The position numbers and the translations under genes are program-made. From contig UCKM01000033.1 in the NCBI GenBank assembly GCA_900473175.1, forward strand, positions 1 to 48,358: 48,358 bases of DNA, written 5' to 3'. The stretch comes from Hyphomicrobiales bacterium. Lineage in GTDB: Bacteria > Pseudomonadota > Alphaproteobacteria > Rhizobiales > Rhizobiaceae. Under the pieces are notes generated by a model. That model did no database searches, was not told where the DNA came from, and was given only the letters and a program-made list of their open reading frames with translations. The first letter of the stretch is position 1, and each line of letters opens with the position of its first letter. Below are positions 11,873 through 20,985 of this stretch, piece after piece.

Positions 11873-12808
11873 GTGTCAGTCCGAACAATAATGCCAAAAC
11901 CGCTCACCATGACCGGCTATGCCTGGTTGCAACTCCTCTTGCTGGGGGCGATCTGGGGCGGTTCGTTCTTCTTTGCCCGCATTGCAGTTCAGATCGTGCC
12001 GCCGTTGACACTCGTTCTGTTTCGGGTGGCAATCGCGGCCCTGGCGCTTCATCTTTATCTCATGAGCCGCGGCATCAATTTCTGGAACTACCACCAGCAC
12101 GCTCTCGGGTTCGCGGGACTCGGCATTCTCAACAACGTCATACCGTTTTCCCTGCTCTTCATTGGACAGACCGTCCTCGGAGCCGGGCTCGAATCGATCC
12201 TCAATGCAACGACACCGATCTGGACTGTCATCATTGCCGCGTTACTGACCGTGGATGAGAAGATCACGGCGAACAAGCTTGCCGGCATCCTCCTTGGCAT
12301 TTTCGGCATCGTCGTGATGATGGGTCCTGGAGCTTTGACTGGCCTCGGCGGGCCGCTCTGGGCGGAACTGGCAGTAATAGGCGCAACGCTATCCTATGCT
12401 TTCGCCACCATTCTTGCCAAGCGCTTCAAGGGCGTGCCCCCGACTGTAACCGCGACCGGCCAGATGACCGCCTCGACGCTCATCATGATCCCGGTCATGC
12501 TCCTCCACGATGGCGCGCCCGATCTTGCCAGCATCGATAGCAGCGTCTGGTCGGCCATCATTGCGCTTGGTATCCTCTCCACTGCCTTTGCCTACATCCT
12601 GTTCTTCTCGATTGTGCAGGCGGCAGGCGCGACCAATGCCTCACTCGTGACGCTCATCGTTCCGGTCAGTGCCATACTGCTTGGAACAATTTTTCTCGGC
12701 GAGCGTCTTGCCGTTCATGACTTTATTGGCATGGCGCTAATTGGATGCGGGCTGTTGACAATTGATGGGCGCCTGCTAACCGCCGTGCGAAACAGGCAAA
12801 AAGCTTAA
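11873..12808 (+). CDS. DMT-superfamily transporter with two EamA domains
   Basis: A 311-residue inner-membrane protein with about ten hydrophobic segments in two EamA repeats (about residues 15-145 and 160-300). The first segment reads WLQLLLLGAIWGGSFF, typical of drug/metabolite exporters. The start is GTG 11873, with AAGGA about 9 bases upstream. Substrate is not predictable. It is divergent from the ornithine/lysine decarboxylase, so export of a related amino acid or amine is possible, but that is only context. Confidence 0.85.
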   Translation: MSVRTIMPKPLTMTGYAWLQLLLLGAIWGGSFFFARIAVQIVPPLTLVLFRVAIAALALHLYLMSRGINFWNYHQHALGFAGLGILNNVIPFSLLFIGQTVLGAGLESILNATTPIWTVIIAALLTVDEKITANKLAGILLGIFGIVVMMGPGALTGLGGPLWAELAVIGATLSYAFATILAKRFKGVPPTVTATGQMTASTLIMIPVMLLHDGAPDLASIDSSVWSAIIALGILSTAFAYILFFSIVQAAGATNASLVTLIVPVSAILLGTIFLGERLAVHDFIGMALIGCGLLTIDGRLLTAVRNRQKA

Positions 12809-12952
12809 AGTTTTCAATATGCCGCTCGCACCGCGCATGGCCAAATTCTGGCTTAATTGTGGCAGAACATGGTAAACGCGGGCAACAGTGACAAATATGC
12901 TGCAATGCAAAATTATGCCCCCACCGCTAGAATTTTTTCGCTATTTCAATAA

Positions 12953-12969
12953 ATTTGGCCTTGCCAAAT
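12953..12969. repeat. Palindrome ATTTGGC-ctt-GCCAAAT in an AT-rich gap
   Basis: Perfect 7-bp inverted arms with a 3-bp spacer, in the roughly 290-base non-coding stretch 12809-13100. A second perfect palindrome, GCAAATTTGC, is at 13056-13065, just before the 28-residue peptide gene. Either could be an operator. Nothing else identifiable was seen in this gap, which is clearly richer in A+T than the flanking genes. Confidence 0.4.
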
Positions 12970-13100
12970 GCGTTCCATTTCAAAAACTTAGGGTTCTCAG
13001 GCAAAAAATTTCTACACCCATGTCATCGAGATGTAATATTTGGGCTTTTTCTGTGGCAAATTTGCGCTATGCTAAATCGGTTAACTGCAGGAGACAAACG

Positions 13101-13187
13101 ATGGGACTAACTCGGTCGATGAATGTCCTTATGATCTGTGCAGCGTTCGCATTTATCGGTGCAATGGTCGTAGGACTGATACCCTGA
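13101..13187 (+). CDS. 28-residue single-span membrane peptide
   Basis: The peptide begins MGLTRSMNVLMICAAF and ends in GLIP. A short basic N-terminus (one Arg) is followed by about 20 hydrophobic residues with small-residue spacing (AAFAFIGAMVVG), typical of a single membrane helix. A strong ribosome site, AGGAGA, lies 6 bases before the ATG, and a hairpin terminator follows at 13248-13275, so it looks like a complete monocistronic unit. The same frame extends upstream to 12888 but that part is atypical in composition. I recall similar tiny proteins in rhizobia but no function. Confidence 0.6.
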   Translation: MGLTRSMNVLMICAAFAFIGAMVVGLIP

Positions 13188-13247
13188 GTAAATACATGAG
13201 CGCTACGGAGATGGTCTCTGACCGTTAAGTGAGTGAAAAACATGGAG

Positions 13248-13275
13248 CGGCCCGATCATGGCAGTCGGGCCGTTT
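13248..13275. terminator. Hairpin terminator between the 28-residue peptide gene and metF
   Basis: CGGCCCGA (13248-13255) pairs with TCGGGCCG (13265-13272) around a 9-base loop, followed by TTTCCCATTT on the plus strand. It lies 60 bases after the peptide stop and 20 bases beyond the convergent metF stop, so it may serve both strands. Confidence 0.65.
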
Positions 13276-13295
13276 CCCATTTCAGGATACCTTTA

Positions 13296-14222
13296 TCAGG
13301 CCGCAGCGCCGGCAAGCGTGGCTTCCACTGCATTGCTGCCCGGACGAATACCGATCAGGTGGCAGATGGCGAAGGCAAGATCGGCCCGGTTCATCGTGTA
13401 GAAATGAAAATCCTGCACGCCCCGTTCAACGAGATCCAGTACCTGTTCTGCAGCAACGGCTGAAGCCACCAATTGGTGTGTCTGTGGATCATTGTCCAGT
13501 CCGTCGAACCGTTCCGCAAGCCAGCCTGGTATGTGCGTGCCGGCCCGCGAGCAGAAATTGGTCACCTGCGTGAAATTGTGGATGGGCAGGACACCTGGCA
13601 GGATCGGGATGTAGATGCCGGCGCGGCGAACTTTTTCCACATAGCGCTCATAGAGATCATTCTCGAAGAAGAACTGTGTGATTGCCCGCGTAGCGCCATT
13701 GTCGACCTTGCGCTTGAGCATGTCGATGTCGGTGGCAAAGTCCGGACTTTCGGGGTGTTTTTCTGGATAGGCCGAGACAGAAATGTCGAAATCGGCAAAG
13801 GCCTTGAGGCCGGCAACCAGATCGGCTCCGTTCTCGTAGCCACCGGGCGTCGGCTTGTAATGGGAGCCGACACCGCTCGCGGGGTCGCCGCGCAGAGCGA
13901 CAAAGCGCTTGACGCCCATGGCGGCAAACTCGCGTACGACCGTATCCACTTCTTCCTTCGTCGCATCGACGCAGGTGAGGTGCGCAGCGGCCTTGACGTC
14001 GGTTTCAGTCAGGATGCGCTTGATTGTGCGCGCGGTGCGTTCGCGGGTCGAACCGCCAGCACCGTAGGTCACCGAGACGAATTCGGGGTTTAGCGGCGCA
14101 AGCCGCGTCACGGTCTCCCACAGGCGCTCTTCCATGACTTCCGTCTTCGGCGGAAAGAACTCGAATGAAACCCGGATATTGTGACCGATATCGGGCCGGC
14201 GCGATTGGCGGAAGAAACTCAT
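13296..14222 (-). CDS. metF: Methylenetetrahydrofolate reductase
   Basis: Reduces 5,10-methylene-THF to 5-methyl-THF, the methyl donor for methionine synthesis; cytoplasmic FAD enzyme. The 308-residue protein matches the bacterial single-domain family. VSFEFFPPKT (about residues 18-27) carries the conserved active-site glutamate, FVSVTYGAGGSTRERT is the FAD/folate motif, and FVALRGDP is also characteristic. ATG 14222 overlaps the TGA of the upstream ArsR-methyltransferase gene by one base (TGATG), so the two genes are coupled. An in-frame extension to 14294 lies inside that gene and is not the start. Confidence 0.95.
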   Translation of the reverse strand: MSFFRQSRRPDIGHNIRVSFEFFPPKTEVMEERLWETVTRLAPLNPEFVSVTYGAGGSTRERTARTIKRILTETDVKAAAHLTCVDATKEEVDTVVREFAAMGVKRFVALRGDPASGVGSHYKPTPGGYENGADLVAGLKAFADFDISVSAYPEKHPESPDFATDIDMLKRKVDNGATRAITQFFFENDLYERYVEKVRRAGIYIPILPGVLPIHNFTQVTNFCSRAGTHIPGWLAERFDGLDNDPQTHQLVASAVAAEQVLDLVERGVQDFHFYTMNRADLAFAICHLIGIRPGSNAVEATLAGAAA

Positions 14223-15232
14223 CAGACACTCTCCGTGACGCGGGAGGTTAAATCGGGATCTGCAATCAGCAGGCGTGGGTCGCGTGCCAGCCACAGTTTG
14301 ACGGTCAGCTTGTTCTTGTCTTTCGGTTCAAGTTCCATGCTCTCCTCAAGCATCAACCCGGCCTCGGTCAGCCACTCGCGCATTTGCGGGTCGTTGAAGC
14401 CGAGCCGCATATGCGCGTGCTTGTCGCGCAAGAATTCAAGTTCGTGCGGCGCGAAATCGACGATCAGCATGCGTCCGCCGGCCCGCAGGGCACGCGCCGC
14501 CTCGCGAATGGCTTCCGCTGGATTGTCGAGAAAATGCAGGACCTGGTGAATGGTCACGAGATCGAAGGACTCGCGGTCGACAGGCAGCGAGTAGACATCG
14601 CCATGCCGCACCTGCGCGTTGATGATCCCATCCCGGTCCAGATTGGAGCGGGCAACGGTGAGCATGTCACGATTGATGTCAATGCCAACGCCGCGCACGT
14701 AGAGGGGCGAGAAGAGCTCCAGCAGCCGGCCCGTGCCTGTGCCAACGTCAAGCATGGCCTGGAACGGCTTGCGACCGACAATCTTGGTCAGTGCATCTTC
14801 CACCGCCCCATCCGGCACATGAAGGGAACGGATCATGTCCCAGCTCGTGGCATTGGCACTGAAATAGGCGGCGGCACGCTCGCGCCGCTGCAATTTCACC
14901 GAGGAAAGCCGTTCAAGGTCGCGTTCCAGCAGTGGGTCCGCATAATCGAGGCGGTCGAGCAGCGAACGGGCGATATCGCCAACAATGAGGGAATCCGCCA
15001 GGCGGAAATAAGCCCACGAGCCTTCCTGGTAGCGGTTGATGAGGCTCGCCTCGAACAGGAGCTTGAGGTGGCGCGATACACGTGGCTGCGACTGGCCAAG
15101 GATGGAGGTAAGATCGGAGACGGTCAGATCCCCACGCGACAGCAATGCGAGGATGCGCAGGCGGCTCGGCTCTGCTGCTGCCTTTAAAGTATCGACCATC
15201 AGATCAAGATTGAGATCACGTTTGTCCATCAT
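14222..15232 (-). CDS. ArsR-family repressor fused to a SAM-dependent methyltransferase domain
   Basis: Residues about 10-85 form an ArsR winged helix (DLTVSDLTSILGQSQPRVSR is the recognition region), lacking obvious metal-binding cysteines. Residues about 120-320 are a class I methyltransferase; motif I is LDVGTGTGRL (about 161-170), with VGIDI after it. The protein is probably a transcription factor that senses SAM or S-adenosylhomocysteine through the methyltransferase fold, because it is coupled to metF and an 18-of-20 palindrome lies just upstream. Whether the domain still methylates anything is unknown. Two ATGs, 15232 and 15229, are possible starts. Confidence 0.85.
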   Translation of the reverse strand: MMDKRDLNLDLMVDTLKAAAEPSRLRILALLSRGDLTVSDLTSILGQSQPRVSRHLKLLFEASLINRYQEGSWAYFRLADSLIVGDIARSLLDRLDYADPLLERDLERLSSVKLQRRERAAAYFSANATSWDMIRSLHVPDGAVEDALTKIVGRKPFQAMLDVGTGTGRLLELFSPLYVRGVGIDINRDMLTVARSNLDRDGIINAQVRHGDVYSLPVDRESFDLVTIHQVLHFLDNPAEAIREAARALRAGGRMLIVDFAPHELEFLRDKHAHMRLGFNDPQMREWLTEAGLMLEESMELEPKDKNKLTVKLWLARDPRLLIADPDLTSRVTESV

Positions 15233-15247
15233 TCCAATCCCTAAAAG

Positions 15248-15267
15248 ACATAAAGATATGTTTATGT
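15248..15267. promoter_or_regulatory. Near-perfect 20-bp palindrome, candidate ArsR operator
   Basis: ACATAAAGATATGTTTATGT equals its reverse complement except at one symmetric pair. It lies 15 bases before the ArsR-methyltransferase start and about 95 bases before the divergent DUF2293 gene. ArsR proteins bind palindromes of this kind, so autoregulation with metF is the simplest reading. Confidence 0.6.
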
Positions 15268-15360
15268 GATAAACGAAGATTTGGCAAGTTTGTTTTTGCC
15301 ATTGACGACAATTTTTGCCGCGTCTGAAATACTGGAGAGAATCGTCGCAAGGGAATTTTC

Positions 15361-16590
<1,230 letters not shown>

Positions 16591-16617
16591 GCCACAGAAA
16601 TGGCAAGAGTGCAAGTC

Positions 16618-17226
16618 TTAAGGCTGATAAATCCATTGCTCGGGGATGCGCACGTCGACTTTTTCGCCAGCTCGAATTGTGCCGGGCTTCTCTACCCAGG
16701 CAACCAGCCCCCTCAGCCGCCTTGCTACCCGCACGAATTCGAGCGCGGTGGCGGTGTGATCCGGCGTGCCGGCATGTTCGCCAATTGATCGTCCGGCGAA
16801 TTTACAGGGCATATTCTGTCCGTCGACTTTGAGCGTCACGCCGTTTTCGAAGAAAAGCAGCGTTCGGGGAGGCAACATCGATAATGTGGGAATGCCGTCG
16901 ATCACCATGTTGCCGCCGATCCATTCGGGCCTGAGTTCGGCAAGCCCGATCCCTGCAGCAATTTCCGTCAGTTCGTCCGGCGCAAGGATCGAAACCTGAC
17001 GCTCGTTGCGCATTTCAGTCCCGCGTGGATACCAGGGCTCACGTCCACCGGATTTGCGGGTTGCGCCCGCGTGGAAATCGCCGGCAATGCCATCCAACGT
17101 CAATTCGAGCGAACGTGCCTGTGTCGTGACAAAATCGCCCGCAACCGCCGCGAACACACTGGTCACCCGCCCGCTTATCTTGCGCGCCGGCAGTATCTCA
17201 GATGCTATCCCAAACAGATCGGTCAT
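16618..17226 (-). CDS. MOSC-domain protein
   Basis: A 202-residue MOSC (molybdenum cofactor sulfurase C-terminal) protein. The conserved cysteine thought to carry sulfur is in NMPCKFAG; GGREPWYPRGTEMRNERQVS and RPEWIGGNMVIDG are the other family motifs. Such stand-alone proteins bind molybdenum cofactor or act in detoxifying N-oxygenated compounds; the substrate here is unknown. GGAG precedes ATG 17226; a TTG one codon earlier is less likely. It is upstream of bluB on the same strand but separated by the riboswitch, so bluB is probably controlled independently. Confidence 0.85.
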   Translation of the reverse strand: MTDLFGIASEILPARKISGRVTSVFAAVAGDFVTTQARSLELTLDGIAGDFHAGATRKSGGREPWYPRGTEMRNERQVSILAPDELTEIAAGIGLAELRPEWIGGNMVIDGIPTLSMLPPRTLLFFENGVTLKVDGQNMPCKFAGRSIGEHAGTPDHTATALEFVRVARRLRGLVAWVEKPGTIRAGEKVDVRIPEQWIYQP

Positions 17227-17449
17227 CAAACGCTCCAGAAAATTTGCCGTATCTTAGAAAAAAAGCATGCGAACACCAGCCAATAAGCCTGATGGATCAG
17301 TCAAAATTGATGATGAAATTCTCGTGCATGAATATGTGTCTGCAATACCTTCGTCGAAGGACATGCTACAAAATCCGTCTGGACGAATCGCCCTCGATTG
17401 ACAATCGAACCACGTTCTGTTTTTGTTCTATCATCAGCCGGAGGTTCTC

Positions 17450-18094
17450 GTGAACGCTGAAGTTATGGATGCTGCCATAGATTTGGCGAAACGAACCGCC
17501 GGAAAGCGGTTTCATACGGTTCTTGCCGATCCTCCGTGGCGGTTCACGAACCGCACTGGCAAGGTGGCGCCCGAACACAAGCGCCTCGCCCGCTATGGCA
17601 CAATGACAACGGATGAAATCTGTGCCCTGCCGATTGCCGATCTGACGGTCCAGCCGGCACATCTCTATCTGTGGGTTCCGAATGCGCTGCTCCCCGAGGG
17701 GCTGCGGGTCATGCAATCGTGGGGCTTCGAGTACAAATCGAACATCATCTGGCATAAGGTCCGCAAGGACGGCGGATCCGATGGTCGAGGCGTCGGCTTC
17801 TATTTCCGCAACGTTACTGAAGTGCTCTTGTTCGGCGTTCGCGGCAAGAATGCACGCACGTTGGCGCCGGGGCGCAGTCAGGTCAATTACCTTTCGTCGC
17901 GCAAACGCGAACACTCCCGCAAGCCGGACGAGCAATATGACTTGATCGAAAGTTGTTCGAAGGGGCCCTATTTGGAGCTTTTTGCGCGAGGCACGCGGCC
18001 GAATTGGACCTATTGGGGCAACCAGGCCGACGAGGACTACAAGCCCACTTGGAAAACCTACGCCTACAATTCTTCGGTCGAGGCGGCAGAATAG
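17450..18094 (+). CDS. MT-A70-family DNA adenine-N6 methyltransferase (restriction-modification methylase)
   Basis: Predicted m6A DNA methylase of 214 residues. The catalytic DPPW motif is at about residues 27-30 (VLADPPWRF); later motifs ALPIADL, HLYLWVPNALL and YLELFARG...NWTYWGNQ fit the MT-A70 fold. A strong GGAGG lies 5 bases before GTG 17450, which sets the start; a TTG start at 17423 would overlap the ribosome site. It converges on a BglII-like nuclease gene and overlaps its 3' end by 31 bases, so the pair is read as a type II restriction-modification system. A solitary regulatory methylase is the alternative. Confidence 0.85.
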   Translation: MNAEVMDAAIDLAKRTAGKRFHTVLADPPWRFTNRTGKVAPEHKRLARYGTMTTDEICALPIADLTVQPAHLYLWVPNALLPEGLRVMQSWGFEYKSNIIWHKVRKDGGSDGRGVGFYFRNVTEVLLFGVRGKNARTLAPGRSQVNYLSSRKREHSRKPDEQYDLIESCSKGPYLELFARGTRPNWTYWGNQADEDYKPTWKTYAYNSSVEAAE

Positions 18095-18846
18095 TCGAAT
18101 GACACCACTGATGACGGAATGCCGATCAGAATGAGCGGGCACGGATTGCCGACGCCCCTCAACACGCGGTCTTTGAGCTTACGCCAGTGGGTCGTCGCTT
18201 CGCCGAACTTGTCGCTGACAAATGCGTCAACCCACGCTTGGCGGAAATCACCGGTTCGCTCGGCACGCTGCATGATCATGTCCCTCTGCCGCCGGGTCGG
18301 CACGTAATTGAACCGGTCGAGCTGCGCCAGATCATTGATGCCCCGATCGTCGGCAAAGCGGCGCAAGATTGCACGCATGTTGTTCTGGAGGCTTTCGCCG
18401 CGCGTGATCAGCCCACCAACGGACACGGCGCCTTCCGCATGGAGTCGTTTGAAGCTCTCAAGGTCGCGATCGAAGAACGGGTCCTTGTTGTTCCATTCGA
18501 TCTCCAGTGCAAATACCGAAGCGTCCCCGCCAAAGGCCTTCACGTGATCAATCTCGTGCGACAGGGAAGCGACTTCCCTCTCATCCTCATGTTCGGACCA
18601 GCGCACGGTCTTGCGAACGCGAATATTGCGCTTGCTCCATCCCCTTTCGGATAGTCCGCGCCGCAAACGTTGCGTCAGGCGGTGTTCACCCCCGCCTCCA
18701 GCAACGAATTCTGTCACGGGAATCGACAGGTCGAGCAGCACCGTCTCCAGATCAGCCTCGGCGCCGGCCATGTCAGCCGTAGCGATCGCTTCGGCATGGT
18801 GAAGCGCCAAGACGTCAAATCCCCGTTCCCGCAGGCGTTCGAACAT
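18064..18846 (-). CDS. BglII/BstYI-like type II restriction endonuclease
   Basis: A 260-residue protein whose central segment resembles the BglII endonuclease family: SHEID (about 97-100), then ALEIEWNNKDPFFDRDL (about 113-129), a candidate PD-(D/E)XK centre with D100, E115 and E117 and tryptophan in the next place. After it comes FKRLHAEGAVSVGGLITRG, a strongly family-like block. It begins 4 bases after the ettA stop, with AGG before the ATG, so it may be transcribed with ettA. Its 3' end overlaps the adenine methylase gene. The recognition sequence cannot be read; relatives recognise GATC-centred sites. Confidence 0.75.
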   Translation of the reverse strand: MFERLRERGFDVLALHHAEAIATADMAGAEADLETVLLDLSIPVTEFVAGGGGEHRLTQRLRRGLSERGWSKRNIRVRKTVRWSEHEDEREVASLSHEIDHVKAFGGDASVFALEIEWNNKDPFFDRDLESFKRLHAEGAVSVGGLITRGESLQNNMRAILRRFADDRGINDLAQLDRFNYVPTRRQRDMIMQRAERTGDFRQAWVDAFVSDKFGEATTHWRKLKDRVLRGVGNPCPLILIGIPSSVVSFDYSAASTEEL

Positions 18847-18850
18847 ACAG

Positions 18851-20500
18851 TTACCTGGTTAGAGGCTTGTAGGTCGGGCGCTTTGGATTGACGCTGTCGG
18901 GTCCGAGGCGGCGGATCTTGTCGTTTTCATAATCCTCGAAATTGCCTTCGAACCATTCCACGTGGCTGTCGCCTTCAAATGCGAGAATGTGCGTCGCCAG
19001 ACGGTCGAGGAACATGCGATCGTGGCTGATGATCACGGCGCAGCCAGCATATTTCTCCAGCGCGTCTTCCAGCGCCGCCAACGTTTCAGTATCGAGGTCG
19101 TTGGTCGGTTCGTCGAGCAGCAGAACATTGCCACCAGCCTGCAGCATCTTGGCGAGGTGCACGCGATTGCGCTGACCACCGGAGAGATTACCGACTTTCT
19201 GCTGCTGATCGCCGCCCTTGAAATTGAACGCCGAGACATAGGCGCGCGAGTTCATCTCGTATTTGCCGAGCTTGATGATTTCATTGCCGCCGGATATTTC
19301 TTCCCAGACGTTCTTGTCTGCCTTCAGATGATCGCGGCTCTGATCGACATAGCCGAGATGCACCGTATCGCCGATGCGAATGGAGCCTGAATCCGGCTTC
19401 TCCTGACCGGTGATCATCTTGAAGAGAGTGGTCTTGCCGGCACCGTTCGGACCGATAATGCCAACAATGCCGCCCGGGGGCAGCTTGAAGGTGAGATTCT
19501 CGATAAGGACGCGATCGCCAAAGGATTTTGTGATGTTCTCGGCCTCGATCACGACCTGGCCGAGCCGCTCTCCTGCCGGAATAAGGATCTGCGCGTCGCC
19601 CGGACGCTGTTCATTGGCGGCATCGACAAGCGCGTCATAGGCCTTGATACGGGCTTTCGATTTGGCCTGGCGAGCCTTGGGGCTTGCCGAAATCCACTCG
19701 CGCTCGCGCTCAAGTGCTTTCTGGCGCGAGTCGTCCTCGCGGCCCTCCTGCAGCATGCGCTTTGCCTTGGCACCGAGATAGGCCGAGTAGTTGCCCTCAT
19801 AAGGAATGCCGCGTCCACGATCGAGTTCGAGAATCCAGCCAGTCACATTGTCCAGGAAGTAGCGATCGTGGGTGATCAGCAGCACTGAGCCTGGATATTC
19901 GCGCAGATGCTTTTCCAGCCACGCCGTGGTTTCCGCGTCAAGGTGGTTGGTCGGCTCGTCAAGGAGCAACAGGTCCGGCTGCGACAGCAGCAGGCGGCAT
20001 AGAGCCACACGGCGACGCTCACCGCCGGAGAGATTGGTCACCTCGGAATCGCCGGGCGGGCAGCGCAACGCTTCCATGGCCATTTCCACTTGGGACTCCA
20101 GGTCCCAGAGGTTCTTGGCATCGATGATATCCTGGAGCTTCGCGCCCTCATCGGCGGTCTCGTCGGAATAGTTCATCATCAATTCATGGTAGCGATCGAG
20201 GATGGCTTTCTTGTCGGCGACGCCATCCATAACGTTGCCCATCACATCCTTGCTGGGATCCAGAACGGGCTCCTGAGCGAGATAGCCAACGGTCGCGCCA
20301 TCGGCGAGCCAGGCTTCCCCGGTAAACTCCTTGTCCATGCCAGCCATGATCTTGAGGATCGTCGACTTACCGGCGCCGTTCGGCCCGAGAATGCCGATCT
20401 TCGCGTCGGGATAGAAGGACAGGTGGATATTTTCGAGAACCTTCTTGGTTCCATATGCCTTGTTCAGGCCGGCCATATGATAAATGAATTGGCGTGCCAT
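18851..20500 (-). CDS. ettA: Energy-dependent translational throttle protein EttA (ABC-F)
   Basis: ABC-F ATPase that binds the ribosomal E site and gates entry into elongation according to the ATP/ADP ratio; cytoplasmic, no membrane domain. From ATG 20500 (MARQFIYHMAGLNKAYG) it has 549 residues. The two nucleotide-binding domains have Walker A GPNGAGKST (about 39-47) and GPNGAGKTT, signatures LSGGERRRVALCRLL and LSGGQRNRVHLAKML, and Walker B LLLLDEPTNHLD and LLLDEPTNDLD. The EttA-type PtIM linker lies between them. An upstream in-frame extension to 20611 is atypical and rejected. A restriction endonuclease gene follows immediately. Confidence 0.93.
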   Translation of the reverse strand: MARQFIYHMAGLNKAYGTKKVLENIHLSFYPDAKIGILGPNGAGKSTILKIMAGMDKEFTGEAWLADGATVGYLAQEPVLDPSKDVMGNVMDGVADKKAILDRYHELMMNYSDETADEGAKLQDIIDAKNLWDLESQVEMAMEALRCPPGDSEVTNLSGGERRRVALCRLLLSQPDLLLLDEPTNHLDAETTAWLEKHLREYPGSVLLITHDRYFLDNVTGWILELDRGRGIPYEGNYSAYLGAKAKRMLQEGREDDSRQKALEREREWISASPKARQAKSKARIKAYDALVDAANEQRPGDAQILIPAGERLGQVVIEAENITKSFGDRVLIENLTFKLPPGGIVGIIGPNGAGKTTLFKMITGQEKPDSGSIRIGDTVHLGYVDQSRDHLKADKNVWEEISGGNEIIKLGKYEMNSRAYVSAFNFKGGDQQQKVGNLSGGQRNRVHLAKMLQAGGNVLLLDEPTNDLDTETLAALEDALEKYAGCAVIISHDRMFLDRLATHILAFEGDSHVEWFEGNFEDYENDKIRRLGPDSVNPKRPTYKPLTR

Positions 20501-20591
20501 AACGCGCGTCACTCCGATGTTCGGGAATTTAGGGACATGAATTTGCGCCGTATGTAGGCGAAAGGGGCTCTGGTGGCAATGCACTGGCGGT

Positions 20592-20867
20592 TTATTTCGG
20601 GACAGGGCCAAAAGGAGCGAAACCGGGCGCGGATATTTCCGTCACCCGGTTTCCCCTCTGGTGCCGCATTCGGGGAGCGTCCTCTTCTCCCTTGAACGGC
20701 CATGTATCTGGCAAGGTCGGCGATACTTTCACTGTCGATTTCTTGCGATCAAGCACCGTTGGTGCATCCGCTGCCGCGACCATGAAACGCTTGTTCCAAC
20801 CTTTCGGAACGAAGTTCTGCGGCATGTTTTTATCGATTGCAAGAGGTTTTGCAAAATAAAATTGCAT
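20592..20867 (-). CDS. Doubtful small ORF in the ettA upstream gap
   Basis: The 485-base gap 20501-20985 has no clear gene. On the minus strand 91 codons can be read from ATG 20867 or about 77 from ATG 20825 (MPQNFVPKGWNKRF...). The C-terminal part is rich in Lys, Arg and Pro and has fairly normal codon use, but I see no ribosome site at either start and no known motif. A 9-bp inverted repeat, GAAACCGGG/CCCGGTTTC at 20619-20653, lies inside its end and could be a weak terminator. Could be a real lineage-specific gene or non-coding. Confidence 0.3.
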   Translation of the reverse strand: MQFYFAKPLAIDKNMPQNFVPKGWNKRFMVAAADAPTVLDRKKSTVKVSPTLPDTWPFKGEEDAPRMRHQRGNRVTEISAPGFAPFGPVPK

Positions 20868-20985
20868 GAAGTTGACGATGATTATTTGTTGAGCAACATA
20901 CGCGCCGATTGAACGAATTTTACCTGGATTTTTTCCGCATTGACTAATCGCGCGCCACCCATTCAATTGCAACGGGAGGTAGCGG

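Noticed and set aside
20619-20653. Inverted repeat GAAACCGGG/CCCGGTTTC with 17-base loop
   Set aside because: Long loop and no T run on either strand, so not called a terminator.
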